Shown: positions 44,423 through 56,339 of the stretch, piece after piece
How the letters are laid out: every line of letters starts with the position of its first letter
How positions within the stretch are numbered: position 1 is the first letter of the stretch
DNA from: Chrysomallon squamiferum
Lineage: Eukaryota > Mollusca > Gastropoda > Neomphalida > Peltospiridae
DNA: 64,000 nt
Reading direction: 5' to 3'
NCBI GenBank assembly: GCA_012295275.1
Contig: CM022670.1
Span: forward strand, 35,639,801 to 35,703,800
Translations under genes and position numbers: made by a program
Notes under the pieces: generated by a model
Database searches by the model: none
What the model was told of the DNA's origin: nothing
What the model saw: the letters and a program-made list of their open reading frames with translations, nothing else

Positions 44423-45517
44423 TCAGACCATTTCTTCTTTTAGTGAGACACCAGAGTCATTCAGATCGTTGTTGTCATCGTCAACGTCGCCTCCAATTTC
44501 AACTGTTGAATCACTCTCTGCATCATTTTGATTGTGAGAGGTAACATTTTCATATGATGACACTAGACGTTGCTGAGAATTAGCATTTGAATCAATTAAA
44601 ATCTCATCACCGGTTATTTTTTCTTGCGATTTAACTCTTGTCTCTGTCTTATCACCTCTGTTTACTACCGCCTCGTTCCCGTCTCCATTACTGGCAATGC
44701 TGCTTGTTCTTTCCGGATCCCAGTCTATCACAAATTCCGACTGGGCATCAACATCTTCCACATCACTTCCGGCTTCGTACAGTGAGAGATTGAGGTCTTC
44801 TAAAGAAGGAGGTTCTGGTTTCAGAACAAATGCAACTTTCATACTAGAAACGTACTCCTTAGCTGACTCCTCACACGTACTTATGGCAGAAGCATATTCA
44901 CTCGTCCGTCCAAAATCTGCTTCATTTAAAGCAATTGTAAATCGAACACTGGATTGCACTTTCATTTCTAAAGGCGTAATATTTTCGTTTTTTAATGTAC
45001 TGGCCATAACGGTTTCCTCGTAAAATGCACTGTCAAGTTGCAACGTGCCAGTGAAAGAATAACTAAGAGCTGGAGGATCACCATATACATGCCTAACGAT
45101 TGCTGGAAACTGGTATTCTCCTTCATGTGCCAGCTGCCATATTCTCACTAAACCCTGAGGATTTTTGTCCTTTTTGTCAAATACCTCGTACATTATTGCT
45201 CTGTTTTTGAAATGAATCAAAATTTCGTCTTTCTTCTCGTCAAGGCATTTTAACAATTTTCGACATTTACCAGCAGAAGGGAAATGCTCCATAAGTACAG
45301 GGTCGCCTTCGCAGACTGCGATTTTAGTAAGAACCTCTCCGGGGCAGATATCGGAATAGACGTATTGGGTATCGCCATCAGGGCCGGGGGTTATAATTAG
45401 GGCTGGAAGTTCTGTTGTGACGAGGAAACTGCGCCCTGGACAGTTAGCTACGTCTTCTATTCTAGTGAGTCGTGGAGGAATTCCAGACTGCGAGCGAACG
45501 ACGCTGAACCAACCTGC

Positions 45518-45582
<65 letters not shown>

Positions 45583-47490
45583 ATATAATATGATTATTAA
45601 TACGAATGAGAAAACAGAAAAATACACTGAAAATATGAGAAAATACACTTATAATAATCACTTATAATATTAATCTGTAAAGTTCCAGTAATCTTTAACC
45701 TTTACATAGAGAAAATATAGAAAATTATTTGTTTAATTTTTTTTTTTTTCGTTTTATTTTTATTTTTATTTATTTATTTATTTTTATTATTATTATTTTT
45801 TTTTTTTGTTGTTGTTTATTGCTTTTGCTTTTGTTTTTAGTTTACTTTTTTTTGTTTTGTTGCTATTTTTTTTTTTTTTATATCTATTATTATTATTTAT
45901 TTTTATTTTTTATTGTATTTTAATTTAGTTTTATTGGAAAACAGACATGGCAATATATTTTAATATCAGTAGTTATTATATGTCAGTCGTATTATATTTT
46001 CTAATAATTATAATGATAATATGAGAAAACAAAGAACATGGGGAAGTTGCAATGCCACTATTGGAACATAAACTTTAAATGGAACTAGCCAGTGTCCCAA
46101 AAACTGAACTACAGCCCCCTCCTGCTATGTTTGGATGAGTAATTCTACAGTACATGTAATATTTTAGTATTGGAAATAAATTTTATTTTATTCCAGATAA
46201 GAAATCTAAGAGTTAGAATTCGCCTTTCAAAACATAGGCTTTAATAATAATTAAATTAAACTACAACTCAAAGAAAAGAATGTAGGAGACATGTTACATT
46301 TAACCTTAATATCAATTGTTTTGATGTTTTATTTCTCCTTTTGTTTGTTTGTTTGTTTATTATAATTATTATTGTTGTGGTTTGTCCAAGTTGTTGAAAC
46401 TTATTTCTGGGCTGACTGTTTAGGAAACTGTAAGGTTAGCTTTATACCTTTCATAATTCATTTGACTTGACACATTAATTCAAATCCTGTTTTAAACACT
46501 GACGTGTCGCTGTACCACGACCTGGCTGTTGATGTATGGTGTTTTGAGGCTATTCGTTATTGAAGCTTCTTAACATCATAACTTTTGTTTTGACATTCTT
46601 TACTATTCATCACTGACACGAACAATAGTTTTGCTTCCAGATCAGGGATTGTTGTCGTATCCAGGTATTATTACTTAGCAGGTGAAGTAGACACACATCA
46701 CTTAACACATATTCCCAAGCCATTTCAGTCATTGGATTTAACTAGCACGACGAACAAAAGCTAAAAACATCCCAAGTATGTCATTATGGTGGCGAGAATT
46801 ATCTTGTATACACACACAGATAAAAAGAAACATAAGATTCGTAACACTGATGTTCATTCATATGTGTCCAAGCCATTCTTATAACCAGTGTTACTCTGTA
46901 ATTTTCATATTTTACAACAGCTTACTCTAGTTATTAATTAAACTGATCATTAAGATTTTTTTTTCCACTGGTAATTAAATGCCCGAAAATAATATATTTC
47001 ACATTCGATCACTCTTGGCTTTAAACAGGAGACGGAATCGAACTTAAATGTAAAAGGAAAAAATAGAACTTATTAGAAATTATTTATTAAAAAGTAATTA
47101 CTTGCATCTGTTTAAATAAATAAAAGTATATATATATATATATATACGGACACACATACACGTAACTTTTACTTACCATCATAATCTTCTGGAATAATAA
47201 TTGGAGGGCCAAACTTATTGAACTGATGTTTATTTCTATCGAATTTTAAACTTTTTGCTTTCACTTTACGAACCACCCTTTTGCTGTAGAGTAAAAGTGG
47301 TTGGTTGAGATCGAATTTAAACTGATTCCAGATGACAGTGCAAGAGTCTGTAACACTTCCGTACAACACGAGGCAATCTGAACTTCTTCGTAATTTCAGC
47401 TAGCGTGTAGGACTGAGTACTCCATTGATACTCGACTTCATCCGAGGTAGACAAACCTCCTTTAGCTCCCAACTTTTTCGAGAGGCCCAT
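44423..47490 (-). CDS. GAREM-like CABIT-domain adaptor, exon 1 frameshifted
   Basis: GAREM proteins bind GRB2 and regulate EGF-receptor/ERK signalling through an N-terminal CABIT module. Exons: 47177-47490 (ATG 47488-47490) and 44423-45513 (stop 44423-44425). Early residues VEYQWSTQSYTLAEITKKF and RLPRVVR match the GAREM start (human WSTTSLPL...YRLPQIVK). The exon 1/2 junction EDYDG-WFSVVRS matches IPVHYEG-QFKLL. Exon 2 continues the CABIT fold (VANCPGRSFLVTTE, ILIHFKNRAIMYEVF, GEYQFPAIVRHVYGDPP) and ends in an acidic Ser/Asp/Glu tail with no SAM domain or long proline-rich region. It is therefore shorter (about 467 residues if the frame were continuous) than vertebrate GAREMs. Within exon 1 the frame shifts by one base near 47340-47372: read literally, it stops at TAA 47317-47319 after 57 codons. 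This is either an assembly error, a variant or gene decay. The rest of exon 2 is intact, which favours a functional gene. Confidence 0.8.
45514..47176 (-). other. Intron of the GAREM-like gene
   Basis: A 1.66-kb GT-AG intron (donor GTAAGT at 47176, acceptor TTGCAG ending at 45514). A long AAT array (45519-45580) lies immediately before the acceptor in place of a normal pyrimidine tract. T-rich tracts lie at 45739-45945. No coding sequence was seen. Confidence 0.8.
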
Positions 47491-48505
47491 AACGTAGATA
47501 ACGTAGATGGTACGTTTTTTTCACTGTCAAACATTTGAAATACAAGGAAATACTGAAGTACAAGTCATGTTAAAATGTGTAGTTCACTTCCATGACTTGA
47601 TATACGTAGAGCCTTCTGGTCATTGTTACACTGCGCTTTGATAAAGGCTATGAATCAGACGGTATCTAACATCGTGGCTCATAGCGTTCTAGCTGTGATG
47701 AACTCCGATCCACTTTCTGTAACAATATCCCACTGTGTTATGACGTATAGCCCACCTTGGGCGATTCGACACAATAAAGCGTCTGTTACAACACAATAAA
47801 ATGAACAGCAAAACCTTTTGAAAACAGTCTTCCTGGTTTTTCCGCCTTAAAATGAACCGAGCATCAGTTTAAATGTTAGCCACAAAATTATTCGAAATAA
47901 TTTATGTTTGTTCCAGGCGAATGAACACCCGACACCTTGAATATCTGGCAACTGTTGCTGTTAACATACCTTGAGGGTACATTGCTTGTTCTGTGGCCAG
48001 CAAAAACAATATTTCGTTTTCCCACCCTTACCTCAGTGTAATGGTATTTCAGCTATTGTCCCGTCTGTTTACACTCTAGCTGAAAGTCAATGTTTACTTT
48101 TTAAGATCGCTCATTTCAATAATAGTCACATTCTTTATTCACAGAAAATATGTAATCGGACACTTAAGAAAATAAGTCTGCAGTGTATGATTTAAACAGC
48201 ATGCTATCTCCTGCCTTAAATATCTTTATTCTCAAACATAATGCCGTAATAATAATAATAATATAAAATTTCAAGTAAAAGTGTTTTGTATACTTTAGAT
48301 TAGTTCTACGTATCTGTACGACAGTATAAAACGTTAAAACTGAAGAACAGTTAAGAATAAATAAAAATAAAAATAAAAGATTTCTTCTGTCAATAAAAAT
48401 ACTTATAGAAAAACACAAACGATATCTTTTGCCGTCATTATTTAACAAATAGAATAAAAAAAAAAAAAAAAAAATTCTGTGCAGTTATATTCGTTATTTA
48501 ATACT

Positions 48506-48568
<63 letters not shown>

Positions 48569-49204
48569 ACAAATATCCATTAACATATTAAACCGGAAAT
48601 ATAAGTAAAATATATTTTTTTTTCACAAATATTTAATAGCTTCTAAATATTATTTAAATATAATTTATAATTTTTGTTTTTAATTATTGAACGATGTTTG
48701 TGTAGAAATAATTAATAAAACAAAAACTGAGATTTAATTCAAAAGCTGAAAAGGTTTTAAATTTTTTATTTTAATGGGTTTATTTCACAGGATTAGTTAA
48801 GATCAATAAAATAAAATAATGAATTTGATCAATAATTTTAAAATATTCCAATTGCGTTAAATCAAATATTTCTTTCTTATAAAGCAGATAACTAACAACA
48901 ACAACAGCCAGATAGATAGACAGACAAATAGATTGATACATAGGAAAATAACCGAAATGTTAAAATTATGGCCAAACATGTTTCGCATTTTCTGCTTGCT
49001 CTGTATTAATTATACATATTGGCAGTTACAAATTAATTTTAAATTCTGTATTGTTTCCAGCAATCGGTACCGTACGGTAAAAGTTGGCCAGGTGCCCAAT
49101 GGGCTATTTCCCTATGAAATCGTTGTTCCACAACTGTCGTTGGATTTCCGATGATCTTTTCATGATTATGTATGAAAACCGATATTCCACAGAATAATTA
49201 ATTG
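47491..49204. other. Divergent intergenic region between GAREM-like and TauD-like genes
   Basis: The 47491-47900 part is less AT-rich and probably holds the GAREM-like promoter. Further right are ATT microsatellites (48510-48566) and the unexplained short frame at 49061-49154. No RNA gene was recognised. Confidence 0.5.
49061..49154 (+). other. Unidentified candidate terminal exon
   Basis: After a good acceptor (TTGTTTCCAG) the frame reads NRYRTVKVGQVPNG, then LFPYEIVVPQLSLDFR and stops at TGA 49152-49154. Its composition looks more protein-like than its surroundings. I do not recognise the family and see no upstream exon, so it may be chance or a remnant. Confidence 0.2.
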
Positions 49205-49220
49205 ATTATCACAATATAAA

Positions 49221-49262
<42 letters not shown>

Positions 49263-49560
49263 TTAATTTCATTTTTAATTTCAGTTAATTCTTGTGAATA
49301 CCCGTTTACATTTGAAAAATTCTTTATATAATGAATACAATGAATATAACAACTTTTAATATATAACGCTTTTTTTGTTCTTTTATTGTTCTTTTTTATT
49401 TTTTTTTATTTTTTTTTATTATTATTATTTTTTTTTTTTTTTTTTTTTGCACTATCTTTAGCAGACTTCCTATTTCATGATGTAATATGAGAAAATCATT
49501 TCCTAAAAGAGGCAAACAATATGTATTCACTAATAGGAATTATGAATTATGATATTCCAG
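49205..49560. repeat. Upstream copy of a direct repeat flanking the TauD-like gene
   Basis: This copy shares the order TTATCACAATATAAAATT, ATACAATGAATATAAC and ATATGAGAAAA-CATTTCCTAAAAGA with 53064-53312. It is diverged and broken by an ATT array (49219-49262) and a poly-T run (49427-49449). Confidence 0.75.
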
Positions 49561-49767
49561 TGAGTAATTAACAAGAACAATAAATAAATAAATAAATAAA
49601 TAAATAAAATACGTTAAAAACGTGATTTGTTGGAATGTCGTCAGAGTTATGGTACTTGATAAACAAGGGAGATAACCATGTAATACAATAGGTATTCCAG
49701 CGGAAACTAGTTTACACATAAAGTGTTTGACATTTCCTATAATTAGCGTTTATTGTTGTATTCTTTT

Positions 49768-52251
49768 ATGTTTATACAGAAACCAGTTCGCATGATAATA
49801 TTTAAGAATGCGCTATCTTATTTTCGGAGTAAACGATTCCAAGTTTGTTCGTTTATCGGAAGTCTTTTGCTGTTAAGGAAAATAAGTATGGCTTCAAAGC
49901 CTGCTGCTTGTGACATTGCAGGTAAAGACAGACTAGTTTTGGGAAAGGAAATTCGAGATATAAATTTAAATGAAGACGTCCCTGAAAAAGTTATAGAACA
50001 GATCAAAAGAGATGTTCATATATACAGAATGCTGATTTTTAAAAATCAAGGTCAGGTCAATGGAAAAAGACATGTAGAAATAAGTAAATGGTTTGGCGAA
50101 CTGGAATCGACATTTTACAAACATCCACGTTCTCCGCATGAAGATGTTTTCCGTGTGTCGAACGACGAGGACGAAGGTTGTAGAGGTGTTGGAAGGACAG
50201 GGTGGCATATTGATGGAAGTTTTATGCGTGCTCCGTTCGCATTTGCTTTGTATCACATGTTTAGTGTTCCCAAGAGTGGCGATACAGGTATATTGAGTTA
50301 AACAATAATTATCAAAATAATGATAATCATAAAATAAAAAAATTGATACTATTTGATATATGTAGTATTTTTCTAATTAATAACTTAATAATTTCTTATA
50401 CATACCATGACAACTCTGTCCTGTGCTGTCACTGGGACTGATTATCTGTTGACAGTGTTGTGATTACCTTAAGATGATGGTAGGCATACAAATAAAATGA
50501 AGTACAAATATTATTTTTTCTTTCTTTTTTTCCCCACAGAAGCAGGAACTTACTGTCCTGCTTGAACCAAACTGATTGGTGATTTTAGGTCTGTGAAAAG
50601 TTTTCTTATTTCTTGATGGTTTATGGGGGAGGATAGGATTAACAGCAGAATTTGAGGGTTGAAAACCTTTTTATACGTGATTCATATTTCCAGATAGGTT
50701 TTAAAAAGCAATACTGCAATATTTCTGGAAATGATATACATCCCATGAGAATTTAAAGCTATACTTTTATGAAAAATTTGCATTTGACAAGAGTGGGTTT
50801 CAGTAACACTTATACAGATTTATTATTATTTTATTAATTTTGACTGAGTGTGTGTGTGTGTATAAATATATATATATATATTAAATTTATTAAAGGTTCA
50901 ATTACTGTTTATAACTATTTTGTTTAAATATATTCTTTAGTCGGGTTCTACTTTAATATTGTTCAGAATTTCTATTTATGTGTTAATTTTCTTCCCACAG
51001 CATTTATACCACTAAAAGAACTCATTGAAAGCCTCAGTCCAGAAACAAGAGAAAGATGGGAACAATTATGGATGGTTAGTGATCGGCGGTCAAATATCAT
51101 CCATCCTCTCATCTACCCACACCCAGTAACAGGTCATCCAGTATGTAAAATAAAAAATATATATAAATATACACATACACACACAAAAACACACTCATGA
51201 AGTTTTGGAGGGGTTAAACATAAATTAATTTTATTTAACAATTAATTATAATTGCTTTGAACATCTAAATATTTTACATTATTAAAAAGTTATTTCTAAC
51301 AATTGTAAATAAAATATATATATATAAATAAACACATATACACACAAAAACACACTCATGGAGTTTTGGAGGGGTTAAACATAAATTTAAATTAATTTAA
51401 TTAATGTAAGTTAAAATTATATTACTGAAAATGCTTATAAAAGTTAAATACCTAATTTAAACCTTATTAAAAGTGACAAGTTTAAATATTGTAGACCATG
51501 TGCTTTCACCTTGGAATGATTGAAGGATTTGTTTGGAATTATGGTACGAAGGAACAGAGATTTACAGACTGGCCTGAAACAGCACAAATCCTTAGAGAGA
51601 TATATAAAGAAATTGTTAAAGATAATGGACGATTGATTTATTCCCATAAGGTAAAAAAAGTGCATTCTTCAAAATATAAATCAGATTCCTGTATAAAATT
51701 TAATTTATATTAATTAACTGTTGTGTAAATTTAAATATAAAGTATTATGAAGTGTAATCTAAAGTTTATTCTTACAAATAGACAATACACTTTATTATCA
51801 AATAATTATAATAAAATTACTTCAAAGGACTTTCCTTATTCAGATTTTTATTTCTTTTTTCTTATAATTTTTCTTTTTTTTTTTTTCTATTTTATTTTAT
51901 TTTATTTTTTTGATGTTGAAGAGGGCATGATAAAATATATGAGAGAAATTAAAGAAAGAAAACACATTTTAATCATGACATTGTTTAAACATATTCTCAT
52001 GCATTAAAATAAATTGTCTATTGTAACTGTTTTTAATTGTTTACAAACTTCATCAAAATTTCTCCATTGTTTTTAATCAGTGGGAAGTTGGTGACTTCAT
52101 TATATCAGATAATTTGTCAGTGGGTCATGAGGCAACCCCAGAAACTCAGTTTCCAGTATCTGAAGTTGGTCTCCGAATTCTTCACAGAACAACAGTTCGA
52201 GGAACAAACTACCCTTCAAAATCTAACAAAAATGTCTGCAGCAGCAATTAG
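49768..52251 (+). CDS. TauD/TfdA-type Fe(II)/2-oxoglutarate-dependent dioxygenase
   Basis: This is a TauD/TfdA-family non-haem iron dioxygenase; the substrate is unknown (taurine, other sulfonates or unrelated acids are all possible). Exons: 49768-50287, 51001-51140, 51495-51650, 52081-52251 (stop TAG 52249-52251), all GT-AG and in phase. Candidate starts are ATG 49768, 49792 and 49888. From 49888 the protein has 288 residues. The upstream starts add a basic/hydrophobic leader (FKNALSYFRSKRF, IGSLLLL) that could be a mitochondrial or membrane signal, although ATACAG at 49774-49779 could also be a splice acceptor. Iron ligands by comparison with TauD are H107 and D109 in WHIDGSF and H248 in DNLSVGHEA. 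The 2-oxoglutarate arginine is R264 in GLRILHRTTVRG. The sequence resembles bacterial and fungal members more than the animal carnitine enzymes BBOX1/TMLHE (judgement from motifs). A possible poly(A) signal is at 53171-53176. Confidence 0.87.
51151..51390. repeat. Intronic duplication of about 75 bp
   Basis: ATATACACATACACACACAA and the following CTCATG-AGTTTTGGAGGGGTTAAACATAAAT occur at about 51166-51225 and again at about 51329-51387, both in intron 2 of the TauD-like gene. Confidence 0.85.
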
Positions 52252-53063
52252 AAAATATCCTTTATTTAAAGCTTTAGTGTGCAAAAATACTGTAAAACAA
52301 AATGCAATGACATTTTAATGTTGATTGAAAAAAATTAAAATCTTTTAACTGAGGAGTGATTTGAAGGCTAATTGTTATTTTATTATAAATATTTATTCAC
52401 CACTGCCAACATTCTCGCTTTAAAATATTAATGAAAGCTGTGACAGCTAATGTTAGAAGTTTTATTTCTTGCTGATAATGTCTTGAAAAACAAAAAATCT
52501 GTTAATCATGAATTCAACATTCCTTATTGCATTATTTAATGGTTTTGTTTAATTTTAATTAGAGGTACTCTTTATATTGTTTACAGGAAAAGCTGGCACA
52601 TTTCCTTTGAACTTTTGTTAATTTAACTGTATTAGTTAAATGCTTTCAATTAACTTTTGCCACTGCTTTCAAACAGTAGTTTTTAAAGAAAGAAAAAAAA
52701 AGTTTATTCAAAGATTTTACAGAAGTGATTTTTCTATTAAAGGTATATTAAATGTAAATAATGAGAAATACAGATTTTATTGAGTATTTATTTAGCAAGA
52801 AAGGCTTTTATTGCATTTTAAACATCTTTTCTTAAAACCTGTAAAAAAAAATTGCGTTTTTTTAAAACCTAAAATTGCATGTGTTTACATTTAAAAATTA
52901 TACACAAATTAGTTTTGTACAGTAACTGTAAGGAGAAAATTGATTTGAGTCAATTCTGTTATTTACTCGTCTTGAATTTGTCATGAATTAATTTATTACA
53001 ATTTTAAATTAATGTACAGATATGTTAAAATTGTTAAGTTTGTTTTGTTGGAGTTATTTGTTT

Positions 53064-53312
53064 TTATCACAATATAAAATTGTAATTTCTTTTTTAATTT
53101 AAATTCATGCTTGTGTATTCCCTTTTACATTCATGCAAGTAGCAAGCCACTGAAATACAATGAATATAACAATAAACCAATTCTGACATTTGTTTTTGGT
53201 GCATGTTATTTATTGCATTATCTTCAGTACCCTTCTGATTTCATGTTATAATATGAGAAAACCATTTCCTAAAAGATACAAGCTATGTATATTTATTAAC
53301 TTGAATTATGAA
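53064..53312. repeat. Downstream copy of a direct repeat flanking the TauD-like gene
   Basis: Homologous in order to 49205-49560, including ATACAATGAATATAACAATA, ATATGAGAAAACCATTTCC and TAAAAGA. It contains the likely poly(A) signal of the TauD-like gene, so it may be 3' UTR-derived. Confidence 0.75.
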
Positions 53313-53728
53313 AAAAAAGTTGGGATTAAAACAGAAACACAGACAGATACTTGTATAAACATTTTTTATTGGACGGATATTGAGTAAACTTTTATCCAAG
53401 TTCATTGTCAATTGATGTCAATATGAAAAAGACTATAACTATACTTTTAATAATCTAAACTTTTTCCATTACATGCTTAAAACAAATAGACACAGTCAAA
53501 AATAGATGCAGTTACGTTTACTCAAGATAAAATAAAATGTATAAAACAATTTGCAATGACAACTTCAGATTTTTCTTTAACAATATCTTTCAAAAAGTAC
53601 AAAATGTAAACATTTACATGATGATCATGCATGTTGCATATATATATATATATATATACTGGATGGCTTCACAATAATGTATAACAAGGTGACTAATATG
53701 ACACAATAAGAAACATTTTTTTAAAATA

Positions 53729-53942
53729 CAGGGTGTCCACAAAGTCTGGGTACATAAGGGATTAACACATACTTTTAAAATAAAATAGTTTTATTTAATT
53801 CTTATGTTAATAAATAATGTTTTCAATATGATTTCCATCACTTTCAATGCATAATTCTTTAGACAGAGCCATCACGATCTTTTAAGAAAAATAACTGGTA
53901 AAAAAATAACATAGTATATACCCAGACTTTGTGGACACCCTG
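53729..53942. mobile_element. Mariner-type element of 214 bp with perfect inverted ends and TA duplication
   Basis: The left end begins CAGGGTGTCCACAAAGTCTG and continues GGTA; the right end is its exact reverse complement over about 24 bases. TA flanks both ends (53727-53728, 53943-53944). On the minus strand the interior reads MALSKELCIESDGNHIENII then stop, similar to the C-terminus of Tc1/mariner transposases. It therefore looks like a deletion derivative. It lies between the convergent TauD-like and NEK8 genes. Confidence 0.85.
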
Positions 53943-54612
53943 TATAATAAATAATCAAATATAATGTTATGTAATATTGCACAATTTCATAAAAATCATT
54001 TTTTCTGATCAAGAACTTTAAAAACCATACAAATGAGTACATAACAAACAGCATTCATGGTAAAGAATTAATCAAACATTAGACTGTTATTTAAAGGGGT
54101 CATTTTCTTAATTCCAGATCATGAATACTAATAGCTTAAATATTTTAAAGTCTCTATGTGGAAGTATGACCAGAATAAGCATTAAAAACTTGAAATAATA
54201 TATTATCACAGCTGTTTGCTTCTAAATACCTATTTAAGTCTTTTTTTTAAAAATATATAATTTTGATTTTTATCAGGTTTAGAGGGTTGTTGGCAGCATT
54301 TTGAAAATTCATTTCATGGTACTTCAATCAAGTGAATTCCCAGAACCATTAAGAGCTGAAAAGCATATTTAAAAAAAGAAGTTAAAATAACACAGATTTC
54401 TGCATATTCTATTTTAAGGAATACATTAGATGTAACTGTTATTTTAAAATCTTATTACTTTATTTTAAAAATAATGATGAACACATGTAAGAATACATAT
54501 AACTATTACTTCAAAAATAAAACAGAACAGTTTTCTGTTCTTAACTATTATTAAGAGTGAAATCATAACAGTTATAAATTGATATTATTAAGACTTCTTG
54601 TCTATGAATAAT

Positions 54613-56281
54613 TTAAATATAGTTACGTTTTGTTGCAACCAGTGTGTTTCCATGACTGCAGGAGATGGACACAATGCTAAACTGATCATCAGCTGGTATT
54701 TGTACTTGTTTGGGCAGTCCAGTTTCTTCATCAGATCTGCCCAGCCGTCCCCTTGCACTCTTACCCCAGGAAAAAATCTCACCATCTTTTAATACATGAA
54801 AATAGAAAACAATTTTATAATATGAAAAAGTCAATATAATGTAAAAAAAAAATAAGTAAATGAAACAAAAACAATACTGGTAATACACATCAGAATTAAT
54901 CCATATTTTACATACATTATCTTTGTTTATATTAATGTATTTTGCCTTTGTATTCTTTTTTCATTTTTTTTATTTTTTTTTTTTTTTTTGAAAATGCAGC
55001 AAAGTGAGTTAAATGCTATAACTGCCATCTATGAGCAATGGATCACATGATAAGTTACTATACATATACTCCAAGTTATTTTCAGTTCTTACAAAATCAT
55101 GAGATTTAACAAATTCAAACTGTATTTTGTACCATTAAACATACATTCTTTTATTTATTTTTACAATTTCTCTTTGTTGTATAAATGTGTGAAATTTTAC
55201 AAAGGCCAAAAGATGGTATTTTTCAAACTATCAGTCTGACAAGCACACCAACCTTCTGAAACAGCGACTGTGTAAGTGTCCCCACAAGCAACCATTGTGA
55301 TCTTGTATGGTTGAAGTGCTTTCACTTGGTATGGCTGTCTTCCAGAAATTTCCATGTCATTACCAAGCTGACCAAACTGATTAGAACCACAGGTAAAACA
55401 CTGACCTTCAACTTGAAAATAAAATAAAATACAAAATTTGAAATTTAAACAGTCATCAACAAAATAATTATATGAATGAGTTATGTTTATTTAAACAAAA
55501 GAAAACAAAAAGTGATTAAAGCATAACTGAGTGATAACTTGGTGGTAAAATCATTTTGCTATCCATAATACATCATTTATTGAATAGTTAAAAAGAATTT
55601 TAAATGAAGACAGCTAAAATGATGAAGTGAGTTTTCCACTCCTAATCCTATCCTACTACCCCATTCCACCCAGAATTAGTTTATTAAAGAAAAAAAAAGA
55701 TTCATGAACGCTAATGAGAACTGCCCAAAAAGCAGAAGCTGATGATTTCTTGTAATATATTATGCTATTTTTACCCGTAACAATGGCAGAGTGTGAAGTT
55801 CCAATTCCAACATCTTTAACAAGTGAGGCTGAAGCAGGTGCTGAAGACATTAATGTCAGATTGTAAGCTTCTTCAACCAACTTGTTGCAAGAGCCATCTG
55901 GTGCCAGTTCATCTAGAAGCAGTTTGTTATACCTGTTACATAAATAAAAGTATCTCATTCTGATTCTGAAATATATTATTAATAATTTATTGCTTAGTTC
56001 CTCCTTAATGGTGATATTTGTATTTGTACCATAAAGTTGGAGAAAAAAAGGGTCAGAAGAATGTTCCTGAAATAATATAAAAGATATTTATCTTACACTA
56101 ATTTTATAACTGTGAGTCTTAAAGTATGCTGATAGGAACAAACAGCCTTAACATGTACTGGACCATTGAAACAGATTATGAATTCTTAAACACAAATGTT
56201 TGCTAACAATAAAGGATGAATATTAAGTAAAGCACCAAGGACTTTACAAAGGTATCACTTTCTTTTTCATTTGACATATTG

Positions 56282-56339
<58 letters not shown>

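Larger units (their letters stand above)
52252..54612. other. Convergent intergenic region (TauD-like / NEK8 3' ends)
   Basis: Apart from the direct repeat and mariner-type element listed separately, this is AT-rich sequence with probable 3' UTRs of both genes. A minus-strand AATAAA at 54459-54464 lies 149 bases after the NEK8 stop. Confidence 0.6.

Noticed and set aside
44697-45023. 108-codon plus-strand frame
   Set aside because: Antisense shadow of the GAREM-like exon 2.
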